The notes beneath the pieces were generated by a model, which saw only the letters and a list, made by a program, of their open reading frames with translations, ran no database searches and was not told the DNA's origin. A DNA stretch of 64,000 bases from Gonatopus flavifemur (taxonomy: Eukaryota; Arthropoda; Insecta; Hymenoptera; Dryinidae), in contig JAFFJZ010000001.1 in NCBI GenBank assembly GCA_018340375.1, positions 54,986,001-55,050,000 of the forward strand. Direction: 5' to 3'. The stretch's first letter is position 1; the number at the start of each line of letters is the position of its first letter. A program made the translations under genes and the position numbers. Below, piece after piece: positions 33,004 to 45,240 of the stretch.

Positions 33004-33584
33004 AAAAAGGAACAATATTGATAACATCGATGAATAAAATTTTTGTATAAAAATATCGAAACTGTTGTAAAAATATTATATGCGTAATACAGTTTGGATA
33101 AATGAAATCGCAAACTCATAAATCTTGAGACGAAGTTCTTCGTTCCGAGCGACAACCAAATTAATTGATAAGAAACCATTCACAGAAATTTAATTTATCT
33201 CCAATTCAAAACAAACTTCTTCGTAGTGAATGATTTATGCAGAATTTATCAAACGACATGAAATCCAAATGTCGTTAGATGGATTTATCTGAAACTTCTA
33301 ACAAATCTTTCCTAAACTTCTTTACAAAACATCACATATTGGAATCGAGTTGCACTTACATCACGCTTCTAGGAAACTTGAAAATGCATGCGCAATCAAC
33401 TTTTGTGAATTTAACTCCTCAACTCTGTAGATGCCTCGGATTGAGTGCATGTTTGGAAATGTAATTTGCAATGAAAATCTATTCTACAGAAATGAAAATT
33501 ACTTTCCGCTTCTAGGATTTACTCCAAAAAATTCTCTCTAAAAGAAGTAATAATTTATCTTTCAAGAGTATTATCAACATAATT

Positions 33585-33690
33585 CTTCTCTCCAAATTCC
33601 TTGGAGTGAAAAATTCACTCACTCTTATTGGACTTGCAGTATTTTCACTCTTTAGGAGAGGATTTTCACTCCAGGAAATTTAGAGAGTTC
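33585..33690. mobile_element. Deletion derivative of the CTCTCTAAATT MITE
   Basis: CTTCTCTCCAAATTCCTTGG and CCAGGAAATTTAGAGAG are inverted ends as in 14424-14714, but the core is cut to about 70 bp. The shared TTGGACTTGCAGTATTTTC ties the two copies. Confidence 0.65.
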
Positions 33691-34600
33691 ACAGTAGGTA
33701 ATTATAATAATAATTGCTGCAAAAACTGTGCTTGTATTGTAAATCCTGAAAGGACATGTTGCCATGGAGATGAACTTTACGTAGATTCTGGATAGATTTA
33801 CATGCAATGAAAGTTTGAGAAAGAGGTTCATTTTAGATTTTATGAGCATTTGTCGGATATCTCAGGTTCTCTCGAGGGATTGAGACATACGAGACGCAAT
33901 TCAAAGGTCTAAATGTTTATACTAACCTATACAAAACGTATACGAGTTGAATGTAATGAACTGATCATTGAATTTGAATTATTTCTTCCAAGTACATTTA
34001 TGAAATATTCTTTTCTAAACGACTGTCTAGATTCCTTCGATCTTTACCTTCAATTTTCTCTTGTTATTTCTTTTTCACCTCGAAATAGAGCTTCCGTTAG
34101 CTCGTTGAGACAAACTACCATCATTTGTATTCCTCCTACATTTCATTTCTTTTTCTTTTTTTTCCTCATTCCTCTCTCTTTTCCTGTCATTTTTCTTTTT
34201 TCTTCCTCAATATACTCACACTTTTGTCCCGATCTATCAATGTTTCAGCTTTTAGCGCAGATGTGTGATGATTGGTATAACGCTTGGACAATTGAAAAAT
34301 ATTCATTCAAAAGTTATTTATTGAACGTTATTTTCATATAAAAGCTGTTAAATTTTAATTGAGTGTGAAATTCTATACCTGATCGCTTCTCGTAAACGCA
34401 CTACCAATAAAATCGTCAATTTATACTCGAATATTTGAATGGACAACCTTCGAAAGCGATATTTTTGTCGTATGAAGTAACAAATGTTTACCACTCGAAG
34501 GAATGGTGTTTACTGACTAAAATTTATTGATATATCAAGGAACAAACGAAAAAACAAGTGTTCTGTGTTCAAAATTTGTCACGAGAGAGATTTTAAAGGG
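33690..34600. other. Unassigned stretch
   Basis: A 142-codon plus frame (33913-34341) crosses a T-rich, pyrimidine tract (34,140-34,210), so its translation is F/L-rich and not convincing. No repeats recognised. Confidence 0.2.
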
Positions 34601-34602
34601 TT

Positions 34603-34836
34603 CCCTGTTGAAAAATCCCAATAGATTTCCATAGATCCTGGGACAAAACGACATGGTTTCTCAATAGGAAATTATTTCCCATCGGTATTCATGAGATTTT
34701 ACCGATTGTACCAATAAAAACTTATAGAATGTTGACTTTTACATTAAATCCAATAAAAACCCATAGAAAATCGATAGAAACCCATTGATTTCGATAAAAT
34801 TACACCTATCGGCTTCTATTGGAATTTTTCAATAGG
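34603..34836. mobile_element. CCCTGTTGAAAAATCCC-end MITE, CCCATAGAAA motif
   Basis: CCCTGTTGAAAAATCCCAAT and ATTGGAATTTTTCAATAGG are inverted. Between them CCCATAGAAA, TTTCCATAG and TTTCCCATCGG words repeat in both orientations. Flanking duplication not clear. Confidence 0.55.
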
Positions 34837-35240
34837 CTTGACATTACTTTCTCTGTCCGATGATAACACACGGAAAAAAAGTTCCACAAAAAATAACTGT
34901 TTACAGTAGATCTACAAAGTTACGCCTCAAATGAAATTTGATTTAGAAAATTTTCATAAAAATTGTACAAAAATTATGAGAAATCTTGTCTTGGAAAAAA
35001 ATGACGTCGTGTCGATGAATTTACAATTTTCATACAAAAATTGTTTACGAATTATATCTGAACTCTATGGAATGATCTTTCAAAACAGAATTGCACTTGA
35101 ATTATACATAAACCTTCTCATTATATCTAATTTTTATATATTTATATAGAAAATTTACGTGCGAAGATATTCCTTTTAAAACACCGTTCCATCAGATCTT
35201 GGGAGGGGGCCATATTTGTGAAAAAAATTGAGGTGTTCCA

Positions 35241-35318
35241 ACGGGCCAATAACGGCTCTTCACTGGCATTGCAGGGCCACCAGCGGTTCATCGAAGCGCC
35301 AGTAATCATTGTTTGTAG
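35241..35318 (-). repeat. Dispersed repeat, copy 2 (inverted relative to copy 1)
   Basis: The reverse complement begins CTACAAACAATGATTACTGG and contains CCAGTGAAGAGCCGTTATTG, matching 30249-30318 with a short extra segment. Confidence 0.5.
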
Positions 35319-35319
35319 A

Positions 35320-36800
35320 GTAAAAGAGAGTTGTATTACGTTCTTGTATTTTTTGAAATATTCCAGTAAAACATGGGTTTGCAGATAAGATTTATGTAAA
35401 AACGAAGAGCTGAATTGTTACTGTAAAAATGTATGATGAATCTCAAAATCCGATGAAGTTCCTCGATAATTGATCATTCAAAATCCACGTGAAGAACAAC
35501 TCAACCGATAGAAATAAATTTGTAAACAGAGGAGAATATTCATGTATTCGTGTATTCATTTATTTGTAAACACATAAATGAATACATCAATTGACAAATT
35601 TAGGGAGATAAAAACCGAAACGTGCCACGAAATGAACATGGGACATTGTTGGATTTATCAGATCCCTCTGGTACATGAAACCCAACTCGGATTTACGTGA
35701 GGAGAATCACTCCAGTATAATTAAAATACACCGCAGTAGTATTCTGATCCCGTCCTAAATATAACATAATAGCGTCTGAGAATTGATATTACGTTTGGAG
35801 ATAATGATAAGATAATGTGAAATCACAGAATCGATAATACTTCTTTACATCTTTATTCACGTTGAATTCTAAATTTGATTTTTATAGTAATTCCAAGTAG
35901 AAAGAATCTTGTAGCATAGATTACTATGATAATTTTGTAATATGGGAATCTATTGACATTGTAGCTAGGTATAAACGATATCGACATTATCCAAGAATTT
36001 ATAAAAAAATATAGAAATTAGATGTGTATTTTATGACAAAAACATACCGATGAATATCGTTCGAAGGTTACTATTTTATGGTAAGATTCATTGTAATGTT
36101 ATCAACATATTCCAACTTCATAAAAACATGGTAATATTGAATACATTTTTAACGTAATTTATTATATACTGCAAAATTTTATCCGAGTATATATTCTTCG
36201 ATTTGAAAGTCTTGAATCGAAAATCAGTGATTCAACTTCGATTAATTCAACATTTCTGCATATAAAAAACAAGCGACGAAATCAACAATATGTATGTCAT
36301 GAAAGTTAAATAAATATGAATCCATCCATATTGAGTACAAATGCTTTCGGCGTAAGTCAGTTCACCTTTTTTGTCTTATATGTAAAACATTACCTAAAAA
36401 TGACGTGAAATTACTTTCTCTTTCTTGAATTCATAATGCTTAGGGGATTAAGATACACATCTTTCATCGATGACAACATCACTTGATTTATCATTTTTGC
36501 TACAAATTGAAGCAAGAATATTCTCTTCAAAGTATTCCGTACATTACCCAGTACAAGAACCAGTGGCAGAAAATTAATTTCATCATTTTGTTTGTCTTAG
36601 ATGAAAAATTTTCATTCATCGATTATCCAATGGTTACAAGTTTTATCTCGTTAAAACTCTCCTTGTAAGAAAGAAAAATGCGTGGAAGAAGAAATAAAAG
36701 AAATAAAACACGATTGATAGACGGCGCCAGTGAGACTTATTCTATATGCACAAAGGTAATTTTTTCCTATTTGATCTCATACATTTCTATTGGTTCTTAC
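35320..36800. other. AT-rich stretch without recognised features
   Basis: I see no MITE ends, long inverted repeats or convincing frames here. CAGTTCACCTTTTTTGTC near 36,359 and GGC|GTAAGTC near 36,351 are isolated splice-like words. Confidence 0.2.
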
Positions 36801-36923
36801 CTTGGAAGATAATCGGCAACGATAAATCGATACGGAACGATGGAATCAATTGTTCGTTACAAGCCAATTCATTACGATCGAATGTTCGTTTATGATAAAG
36901 AACCGATCGATGAAAGATAAATG
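36801..36923 (-). CDS. Candidate exon end, minus strand, unidentified
   Basis: The minus-strand frame is open for 41 codons from a TGA (36,926-36,924) to a strong donor, TTCCAAG|GTAAGAACC, at 36,801. The peptide includes FDRNELACNEQLIPSFRIDL. The sequence is CpG-containing (CGATCGGTTC, TTCGATCGTAATG) unlike the flanks. A second frame is also open near the donor. No acceptor with a good pyrimidine tract was found, so the 5' limit is unknown. Confidence 0.28.
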
Positions 36924-37165
36924 TTCATCGCTTACGTAATGGGGAATTATCTAACAAATTATGTTAACTCGGTTTTGAGAAAAAGCGTATAACTTTACTG
37001 AGAGGAAAGATCTAACACCGATTATTAGCGAAGGGTAATAAATCTGGGATGTATGCGAGGATTTCTCTACACTGTTGCTGATAGAGAGAAGGAATGGTTT
37101 CTATTGTGGTAGATTTGAATACAATTTAGTATATAAAATTCGCAACCATTTCTCTTCCGTGTCAA

Positions 37166-37880
37166 AGACTACCGTGTGGGAATTTTTCCGGACATCCTGT
37201 GTTGAATAATAGACTCAGTGTAGACCTATATTAAGCATCCTGACGTAAGATTACCTAGCCTTAGCCACCAAAAGGCCCAATTGGGTTGCTACACTGAGAA
37301 AACAGGTATCTTGAAAAATACCATACGAACATTGAAGGAACCTCTAAAAGTCCCATAACTTCTTGGATTTTTATAAAGAAGTATGAAAGTATACCTCCCT
37401 CATAAAAGTCTCAGCCATTATGGTACTTTCAAAGGTATCTTCACGTAAATATTTTGACTCGGGTTAAACCAACGCCAAAAATCCATATATTATGGTATTT
37501 GTCAAGATACTTTTTTCTCCGTGTAATATTCGATCTGATTATTCTAACTTTGAGTCACCCGTATATGGCTTATGCGTGACTAAGTTGAACTACGAATTTT
37601 TCCACCTGTTAAAAAAATCTGGATATACCCAACTGCAGCTCGCATAGGGCCTTACAGGAATTCCCGCATTCTCTTAAAGATACGAATCTAAACATACTCG
37701 TATACAACCCACGGGGGGCCTAGTGGAATTACCGACTTGAATCCATACAGGACCTCGCCATGCTCTACAAATTCTCCCAAGAATCTTAATTTAGACGTTC
37801 CCATACAAAACCCACATGCCATCAATTGAAACTACCAATATTTTCCCCCGACCTTTGAACCTAGACGTGTTTAAATACTG
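37166..37880. repeat. GGGCC-rich repeat with CCGTGTGGGAATTTTTCC end, interrupted
   Basis: The left end, CCGTGTGGGAATTTTTCCGG then CATCCTGTGTTGAATA, matches inverted 57,313-57,355. The body carries scattered GGGCC/GGCCC pairs (AAAAGGCCCAATTGGG, GGGGGGCCTAGTGG). The MITE at 37292-37523 splits it. The right limit is uncertain. Confidence 0.45.
37292..37523. mobile_element. CACTGAGAAAACAGG MITE, GTACCATA-like motif (TA/TA)
   Basis: Left CACTGAGAAAACAGGTATC and right AGATACTTTTTTCTCCGTG are inverted; TA on both sides. AATACCATA and TATGGTATTT words link it to 16973 and 46418. Confidence 0.7.
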
Positions 37881-38859
37881 CACAAACTGGGAATAATCAA
37901 AGTAGAGAAGACCAGCGCTGGTTGTGACAGAGGTAGATCAATTTCTAGGGCAGGGTCTAACTTCTTCACCTACTCTTTAATGATAGCTGACAGAGTATTC
38001 TGAGGAGCTGCACCTTAAGCGATTGGATAGTATAGAAGTTGTAAACCCTGTAACAACCTAACCCATGTCAAAACCAGCCCCGTTCTCCCACAACATGTTA
38101 AGTGATCATTAAAAACTAATAGCCTTCAATTGTCAATTTTCTTAAACCAATTTCTTTTATTTTGACCAAGCACAGAAATTTAATTCAATAAATTTTACAC
38201 TTCATACTAGATATAAGTCGAAAGTTCCTGTTTTTGATACATTCCGATAAAGTGTGAGCGAAGTAATGTTGGGTGAAATATTTTCTCCTTGGAATATTTA
38301 TTCAATTCGATAATCTTCACGACAATTTTTCATACTTTCGAACGTAAGAAGCAACATTTTTAAATATATGAATATAAATTCTTCATACACCTATATCATG
38401 TGGTAAAATTGGACATTGGAATTGTTGGTGATATTTTTGCCAGTTGAGCAACATCGACAGTCATATGTCTACGGTATTTATCGTGGGTTGGTATATAACA
38501 ATATTTTATTGTCAATTCAGCAATATTATTCTCAGTTTTTTCCGTGTAGTATATCAAAATCGTTCTTGAAAAACAAATTTTAATTGAATCATTAAATCTA
38601 CATCTGACCCTCTTTCAAACAATATTGTTCCTTCTTTCCAATTTTAATTCCTAATCAACCTTATCTAAAATAACAGGGTGTACTTGCGTGGAAAATCATG
38701 CTTGCTTCTATTACTTTACAAATGTGTCATTTGAACTGACAAGGGTAGGGGCGTTATCTGCTCTTCTAATCCTGCTTGAGATATCACTAGAAGGATCAAC
38801 GAACTTCGACATTGATTATTATCATTCATCATCCAATTTGAGAATTTTCTTTGTATATA

Positions 38860-39410
38860 TACAGGGTGATTCATAACTCGCGCACCGTATTTCATAGGCA
38901 TGTTCTTCAGTGAAAATTCAATAATTTCCCGTGAAAAAAATATTTTTTAGGCTTAGTTTTTGAGATACGAGAATTTTTAGATTTTTTTAAGAATCAACTC
39001 AAAAGCATTGTGTGCTACAAACCTCAACTCGATACCATCGACTAAGTTGGAGAACGGCGGATCTCTGGAAAAAAAATTGAACTATGCTCAATTCAAATAC
39101 TCTCAATTCAAAGTTATAGCGATTCGAAATTTCTGGGCTTTCAGCCAATCAGAATTCAGCAACTTTAATTTTTTATAGCTCCGAAACAAAGAATGACAGG
39201 ATAGTTCAATTTTTTTCCAAAAGATCCGCCAAGTTTTCCAACTTAACCGATAGTATGAAGTTGATGTTTATAGCACACAATGCTTTCGAGTGATTTGGAT
39301 TTTTTGAAAAATCTAAAAATGCTCGTATCTCAAAAACTAAGCCTCAGAAAAATTTTTTTTAACGGAAAATTATTGAATTTTGACTGAAGAATATGCCTAT
39401 GAAGTATATA
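38860..39410. mobile_element. TACAGGGTGATTCA palindromic element lacking its right end
   Basis: The left end is TACAGGGTGATTCATAACTC then CACCGTATTTCATAGGCA. The right arm proceeds to GAATATGCCTATGAAGTA, after which the expected CCGTGCGCGAG is missing and a MITE begins. It has the same interior as 2196-2987 (AACGGCGGATCTCTGG, GATCCGCCAAGTTTTCC). Confidence 0.7.
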
Positions 39411-39667
39411 CACTGAGAGAAAGGTACCCAGTTGGGACAACTAAATGTTAGTTACCGCAGCTAGATTTTTATTTGCGCTAGCTAGACTCTAGTTGGGGTG
39501 AATAAAAGTCTAGCTGTCTGAAATATGAATAAAATGGTTTATTCAATAGAAATACAAATTTTAGTTATGACAAATAAAATTTAGCTGGCACAATTAAATT
39601 TTTATTTACAATGACTGAATTTCCTAGCTGTCGAATATTTGAATTGAATAGACCCTTTCTCTCAGAG
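39411..39667. mobile_element. CACTGAGAGAAAGG MITE, TTAGCTG/CTAGCTG motif (TA/TA)
   Basis: Left CACTGAGAGAAAGGTACCC and right GACCCTTTCTCTCAGAG are inverted; TA on both sides. GCTAGACTCTAGTTG, CTAGCTGTC and TTTAGCTGGC recur. Confidence 0.7.
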
Positions 39668-39887
39668 TACAATTTCATTCCGCTTTTTCGCTCAAAGATT
39701 TCTTTTTATATTTATATATATAATCTTCATTTTCATTTAAATAATGAATGTATAATATTTATTATTTTCTTGCATCCAGCCGAATAACTGCTAAATTGGG
39801 AAAAAGATAACAACGTCCCACACAACACCAATGTCTCTAGATTATCTCGAAATATCGCAACAACATTACTGAGATTTGGCAAACCTG

Positions 39888-40423
39888 CACGCAGAAAAAA
39901 GATGTGTTGAAAAGTCCCATAATTTATTGAGGATCAGCGTCAGTCTCTGACAGATAGAGTTTTCACTTGAATTTACTTTTAAAAAGTCCCATAATGAGAC
40001 GTATTTCTACACGGAAAGACCGGATCTATTAATATTTAGAGAGAATTTATCAACGTTTAGAAAAATGACTGTCAATTTAGGGAAAAAGAGGATCGCTGAA
40101 AAATATTCGTAGTGAGTCTATCAAAAATTCGTAGTCAAAATATTAACAGTTGCTAGTTTCATTGGTATTTTTCATAGTGGAACTATCAATTAATAATACA
40201 TCGACTATGAATTTTAGTAGACTCCCTACGAATATCTTTCAGCAATCCTCGCTTTCCCTAAATTGACAGTCATTTTTCTAAATATTGATAGACCCGGTCT
40301 TTCCGTGTACAAGAAATTATGGTACTTTTGAAGCTATATTCAGGTAAATAATTTCATTCATCACAGACTGGCGCTGATCCTCAATAAATTATGGGGAATT
40401 TTTTAAATATATTTTTCTGCGTG
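39888..40423. mobile_element. CACGCAGAAAAAAG MITE, host of a nested MITE (TG/TG)
   Basis: Left CACGCAGAAAAAAGATGTG and right TATATTTTTCTGCGTG are inverted; TG on both sides. Arms include GTCCCATAATTTATTGAGG and its complement. Split by 40010-40307. Confidence 0.75.
40010..40307. mobile_element. CACGGAAAGACCGG MITE nested in MITE (TA/TA)
   Basis: Left CACGGAAAGACCGGATCTAT and right ATAGACCCGGTCTTTCCGTG are near perfect, with TA on both sides. Arms of about 90 bp hold GACTGTCAATTTAGGGAAA and its complement. The outer copy is coherent once this is removed. Confidence 0.8.
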
Positions 40424-40481
40424 TGCAGCAATATTTTGAGACATTACTGAGACTCTCTGTACGCTGTACACTGAAAACAAC

Positions 40482-40657
40482 CTAGGGAAGTCAGCCAGGC
40501 GGCAAAGTTGAATACGGCGAACCTCACCACGTGGTTCAATCAACTGGATACCAATGGAAATCATTAAATTTGAGTTAATTTCAATCCATATTCAGTTGAC
40601 TCAACCACACGGTGAGGTTCGCCGTATTAAACTTTGCCATCTGGTTGACTTCCCTAG
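40482..40657. repeat. Near-perfect hairpin, CTAGGGAAGTCAGCC arms
   Basis: The left arm (CTAGGGAAGTCAGCCAGGCG ... TCAACTGGATA) and right arm (ending CTGGTTGACTTCCCTAG) pair over about 70 bp with few mismatches. The arms contain ACGGCGAACCTCACCACGTG-like text, GC-richer than the surroundings. It directly abuts the MITE at 40658. Confidence 0.7.
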
Positions 40658-40946
40658 ACGTAGAGACAAATTCTTGCTGAAAAAGCGATTCCGAAAATTA
40701 TCGAAACGGTTGCTGTTACAGCAAAAATATTGTAATTTTAGCAAGATATTTGCTAATTCAGCAAAATTTTCTAGCCGTCTGTGTATCTACAATTCCGAAC
40801 TACTGAAAGGCGAGCGCTTGTTAAAAGTGCAAGGTTTTTACTGTAATAACAAATCTTTTCCCGAATTCGGCAACAAGTTTTGCCACATATCAAGAAAGCA
40901 AATCTTCGAGGTTTTGCTGTTTCAGCAAATTTTTTTTCTCTGAGTG
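40658..40946. mobile_element. TTGCTG/CAGCAA MITE, inverted sister of 7792-8086
   Basis: The right end TTTTTTTCTCTGAGTG is followed by TA. The left is ACGTAGAGACAAATTCTTGC. It is co-linear with the reverse complement of 7792-8086 over its whole length, with indels. The 129-codon plus frame 40554-40943 is a by-product. Confidence 0.7.
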
Positions 40947-40949
40947 TAG

Positions 40950-43110
40950 TTTTTTTTTCAGTGTATGGAGTATGACCTGGTGTTGGTTCTAAATATGTGA
41001 ATGATGAATAAATCCTGACACACGAGCAATAGTTAGAACTAGATATCAAAATCATTCACAGTTTCGACAAAACAATATTTATTCACCTGAAAGATAATAT
41101 TCCAGCGTAATAAATCTATTCAATGACAGTATAATATTCTCGTATTAAGCACAAGGTAAACAGTTCGTTATCATTAAAATACAATATTGCACTATGTTTT
41201 CTTGTTGAACTGACGTAGTAAAGAGTTGATTATCGCCCGATAAAAAAATATACATTGCAACGTATTCAATGAAACTGTGAATTTTCAAACGTCTTCAAAA
41301 TTGCATGGATTTTATGAAAATTTATGTATCAATTTGACTAAGTTCAGCAAACGAAAGACCTCCATTATGCAATTTTATATCAACTGCGTACAAATAGGGA
41401 ATGCTTTCAATGAAATAATACAAGATCGAAACTTTCCGATGATATATTGGGGAATAGTTCGAAGGAATTGGTAGAAATTTCTATATCATCCTATTTAATA
41501 CCTCTATTGAAAGTAGTAGGATTCCTAGACTGTTATCAAATTTCCCGTCTTTCAAAATTTGAAATGAATTCGTAAAGAAAACGGGAAAATATTTTTGCAG
41601 ATCTTCAATTTTCCACAAAATTTTTCTTCTCACATCTCTTGGTAATAGTATAATTTGATTGGTGCAGAATGCATTGAAATATTCTTGTGAGAAATCTGGA
41701 AGGAGTCGGCAAAATATTCAATAAATTTCTCTGTTTTGAAAGCTATGAATCAATTCTTCAATTGATATGCGATGTGCAAGGATAAATCCGGCCGGACTAT
41801 GTGTTCTTCATTCAAATGATTAAGTTAATTCATCGAAACAATAAGTCATTTCAATCAACGCGAAAAGTATAAAGATGAATGTGTTAAGAACTGGAAGCTC
41901 TTCATTCAAGTGGTTTGATCAGTTAATAACTTTCAAACAGCTTGTGTGTCTATAAATTAATTATCTCCATGATAAGAAGTGAATTCCCTTGATAATAAAC
42001 AAGGGATCAATTAAAAACTTGAATGATGGGAGTATTAAATGTCCACGATGGGGTACACTGAACTCGTATCTCCTCTCCCTTCCCTTCAAGCGTATGATGG
42101 ATCTTTATTTACATTTTGAATTTTGTGTTTTTAAACTAACCAAACAGATTATTCACACTCACATTCTTTCCAGAATTCTCATCATTTCTCATCACTTTAT
42201 TCTTGATTCATTTTTAAAAACTTCTCAATTTTTTTTATCTTCCCACGTATCTATGAATATCGATCACAAATATCCAGGAAGTTCATTTTCTCAACCATCC
42301 ATAAAGCTTACGTTATTTTCCTCTGAAGATCATCAATAATTCTTTTACCGTTGATTTGATTGAAAATATGAATGAACTATGGCCGAAGTTTCAATGATTG
42401 AATTTGAGAATCAATTTCGTAGACAAACTTTGCAATAAAATTTCTATACAAATTTTATTAACGTCTCTCCGAGTGGAAAAATCGTCAAAATTATATATAA
42501 TTCAGGATAATTTTATAAAAATTATATATAATCCTCATAATTTCTTCATCAGGGTTTCTTTGCAATTCTCAAAACTCTGGAGAAAACCTGATTGCCTAAG
42601 ATACTTTCAAATAGCATTGTCGATTGTTAGAAAAACATGAAGGTAATGGTTGTCCGTTAACATCCTCGAGAAAACATAATTCACAGATTTTCTCTTCAAC
42701 AGATGTGTTTGTACCATTTCTAATGAGAAAAAGAATCAATCGATTTGAATCGTTCCTACTTCAAGTGCATGACAAAAATGTAGAATGTACTGAATACTTA
42801 TCTAAAAATTTCAGTTTTTCAAGCACAAACAGACATTGAGACTTCAATCAAACCAGCTTAAAAATTGTTCACTTGTAATGATGATGTATGTTAGTGAACG
42901 TTTGACCTCATAACTATCATTGGCGCGTAGAAAATGATTGGATCTGATCGACGTTTCTTAACTTTATGTGGTTACTATTATTTCACGCAACATATTGATT
43001 ATTGCCAATCACAATAAAAGGAAGTTCGTTTAATCACAATCTTACATGATGAATTCTTCAAAAATTCACTGTGAATGCTAAACAAAAAGGAGGAAATTCA
43101 TCTCCTCTGC
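40950..43110. other. Unassigned AT-rich stretch
   Basis: Only short AT palindromes (42,490-42,535: AATTATATATAATTC, AATTATATATAATCC) and frames of up to 116 codons with no domain features (41989-42339) are visible. No MITE ends recognised. Confidence 0.2.
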
Positions 43111-43111
43111 A

Positions 43112-43373
43112 CACTGAGAGAAAAAATTTCCGGGAACAATAAAATATTTAATTAAATAGTCGCCATAAAATACTCAATTGATTTGAATAAACTTTCATTG
43201 ACTCGATAAAATATTCATTCAATCAAACAAATATTTAATATGCTATGAAATATTCCATCAATGGGAACAGTTATTTAATTGAGTCAATGGAAGTTTATTC
43301 AAATCAATTAAGTATTCTATGGCGACTATTCAACTAAATATTTTATCGTTCCCGGAAATTTTTTCTCTCAGTG
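43112..43373. mobile_element. CACTGAGAGAAAAAATTTCC MITE, near-perfect hairpin (CA/CA)
   Basis: Left CACTGAGAGAAAAAATTTCC and right GGAAATTTTTTCTCTCAGTG are exact complements over 20 bp. CA lies on both sides. Arms include CGGGAACAATAAAATATTTA and ATGGCGAC/GTCGCCAT. Low divergence suggests it is among the younger copies. Confidence 0.8.
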
Positions 43374-43374
43374 C

Positions 43375-45240
43375 ACGAATTGCGCTACCTAGTTGAGCCT
43401 AAATTTAATCGCTATTGATCAAACCAATTCAATCAGAATTATTCTGAATTTCTAGTTAATCTCTCCTTAATTCATGATAAAAGATTTCGAAGCGTATTTA
43501 CTCCTGATATATTCTGTTACAATAATATTTCAACCTTTTTTCTCACAAAATAATCCTGAATTCAACTGCACTAAAATAATTCGATTATTTTTACAATAGA
43601 AGCAATTTCTCGAAGTAAAATCATTTTTTTAATGGATCCTTCATCTATTGGTCATTGTTCATCTACTGGGTAGTTCGCCCTATCAATAAAAAATAAAAAT
43701 GTTGACAACATTTGACTGGAAATTCAATCCTACATATTTCTACTCAACTCGAATCCGTAAATTTGTTTTAATACGCTACAAATATCTTCGGTTTCATGGG
43801 TAATCATTTCTTGTACATTTCGAAGTATACGCAACCTTTGCATTCACTAGTTCCACGCAATAACTCGATCCATACGATTAAGTTAACAAAAAACAATGTT
43901 TTTCACCTTTCAACTTTTCAAATACCCTACAAGATAATTTCAAGCAACAATGAAAATATTCACTTCACTCTATCGAGAACAGTTTCATTCGAATAACTTG
44001 TATCAAATGACAGTACATCGCTTAGCACACGTGGAGTTTCAAGATACCTAGTGGAAGGCTGGTCTCCCCCTCCCACTAAATTAAATGAGCACATGCGTAT
44101 GACATATGGTATTACATACAAATTTAATCCTTCATTAATTCGCTGAAGTTTTCATTCCGTTGGGAATAATGTTCTTAATAATAAATCCTCAAACAATTTC
44201 ATATCATTAATTTGAAAAATTCTGCACATTCATCTCTGGGTAACATAGAACAATTATTTCTTCGGTACCGATAAAGTGTTACAAAAATGGTAAAATCCTT
44301 GAGAATAAAAGTATCAAAAATAGAAGCATTCTTTTGAAAATCGTTCATTCATAGACACAATTAGATACTGTAAAATCATTCGGGATCGATGTGTTGATGA
44401 ATCTTTCTGTAAAAAAATGATGTATCATAACTTCTCATATTCGATCTGATGATCAAAAAAGGTACTGAAAAAATCTGCATAGTCAGAAATAGTAGGATAA
44501 CTAGGAACAATCATGAGAGGAGGACTTGATTTTTGTCTATTCATGTGTTCTTCCTCGCTCAATCGTATGGAAAAAAACATCAAGTTCTATACCGAACATT
44601 GTCAAAATATGAAAGCTTTTCAAAGACAATTGAATTTCATGACTCTTCAACATAAACGCACCAAAATGAAATATTTAACATCTACGTATATGAAGAACTG
44701 CCTCGACATATCCGCGTTGGATTCAATACAAACAATTTGAAGAGCTAAGATGAATTCGTAGAGCGTAGTGTATGTATTAACGACTAGTTTCATCACGTGT
44801 TTCAATAAATTAACGATACGCGCTGTAATAATATTTACATAACTTTCAGATGCTTCTTGATGCGCGCTGTTTTTTTATTACGTACTTTGGAATGAACAAA
44901 AGATCAACTCTTCGCAAGAATAGTGTCAACTTTTCATCTCGAAGACGCGGTCTGGAAAAAAAACTATCCTGGGGGAAAGAAAAGTAACGAATAAAAATAT
45001 TCACAATGATTGTACTCGGAATACAAAATTTCCACTTGTTGCATATTGATGTACTATTGATATGAACGATGATCAACGACTTTTTTTATCGTTCAGTAGA
45101 ATTATGCATATAAATTGTATATTGGATATATCACATCATGTTGGAACATTTTTCGTTTGAAACAAAATGATTTAAACATGTGGAGGCAGATCATTTCAAT
45201 CGAATCAAACTTTCATGAGTAACTACAAAGATTATTCAAC
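43375..45240. other. Unassigned stretch
   Basis: No MITE ends, tandem repeats or long hairpins recognised. Frames of 66-76 codons only. CpG-bearing words near 44,755-44,950 may mark unique DNA. Confidence 0.2.

Noticed and set aside
32829..33179. 116-codon minus-strand frame with splice-like motifs
   Set aside because: It crosses the repeat terminus at 32,960-33,003 shared with 37,166 and 57,313.
33913..34341. 142-codon plus-strand frame
   Set aside because: It includes a long pyrimidine tract giving FFFFFFL-type residues and shows no domain features.
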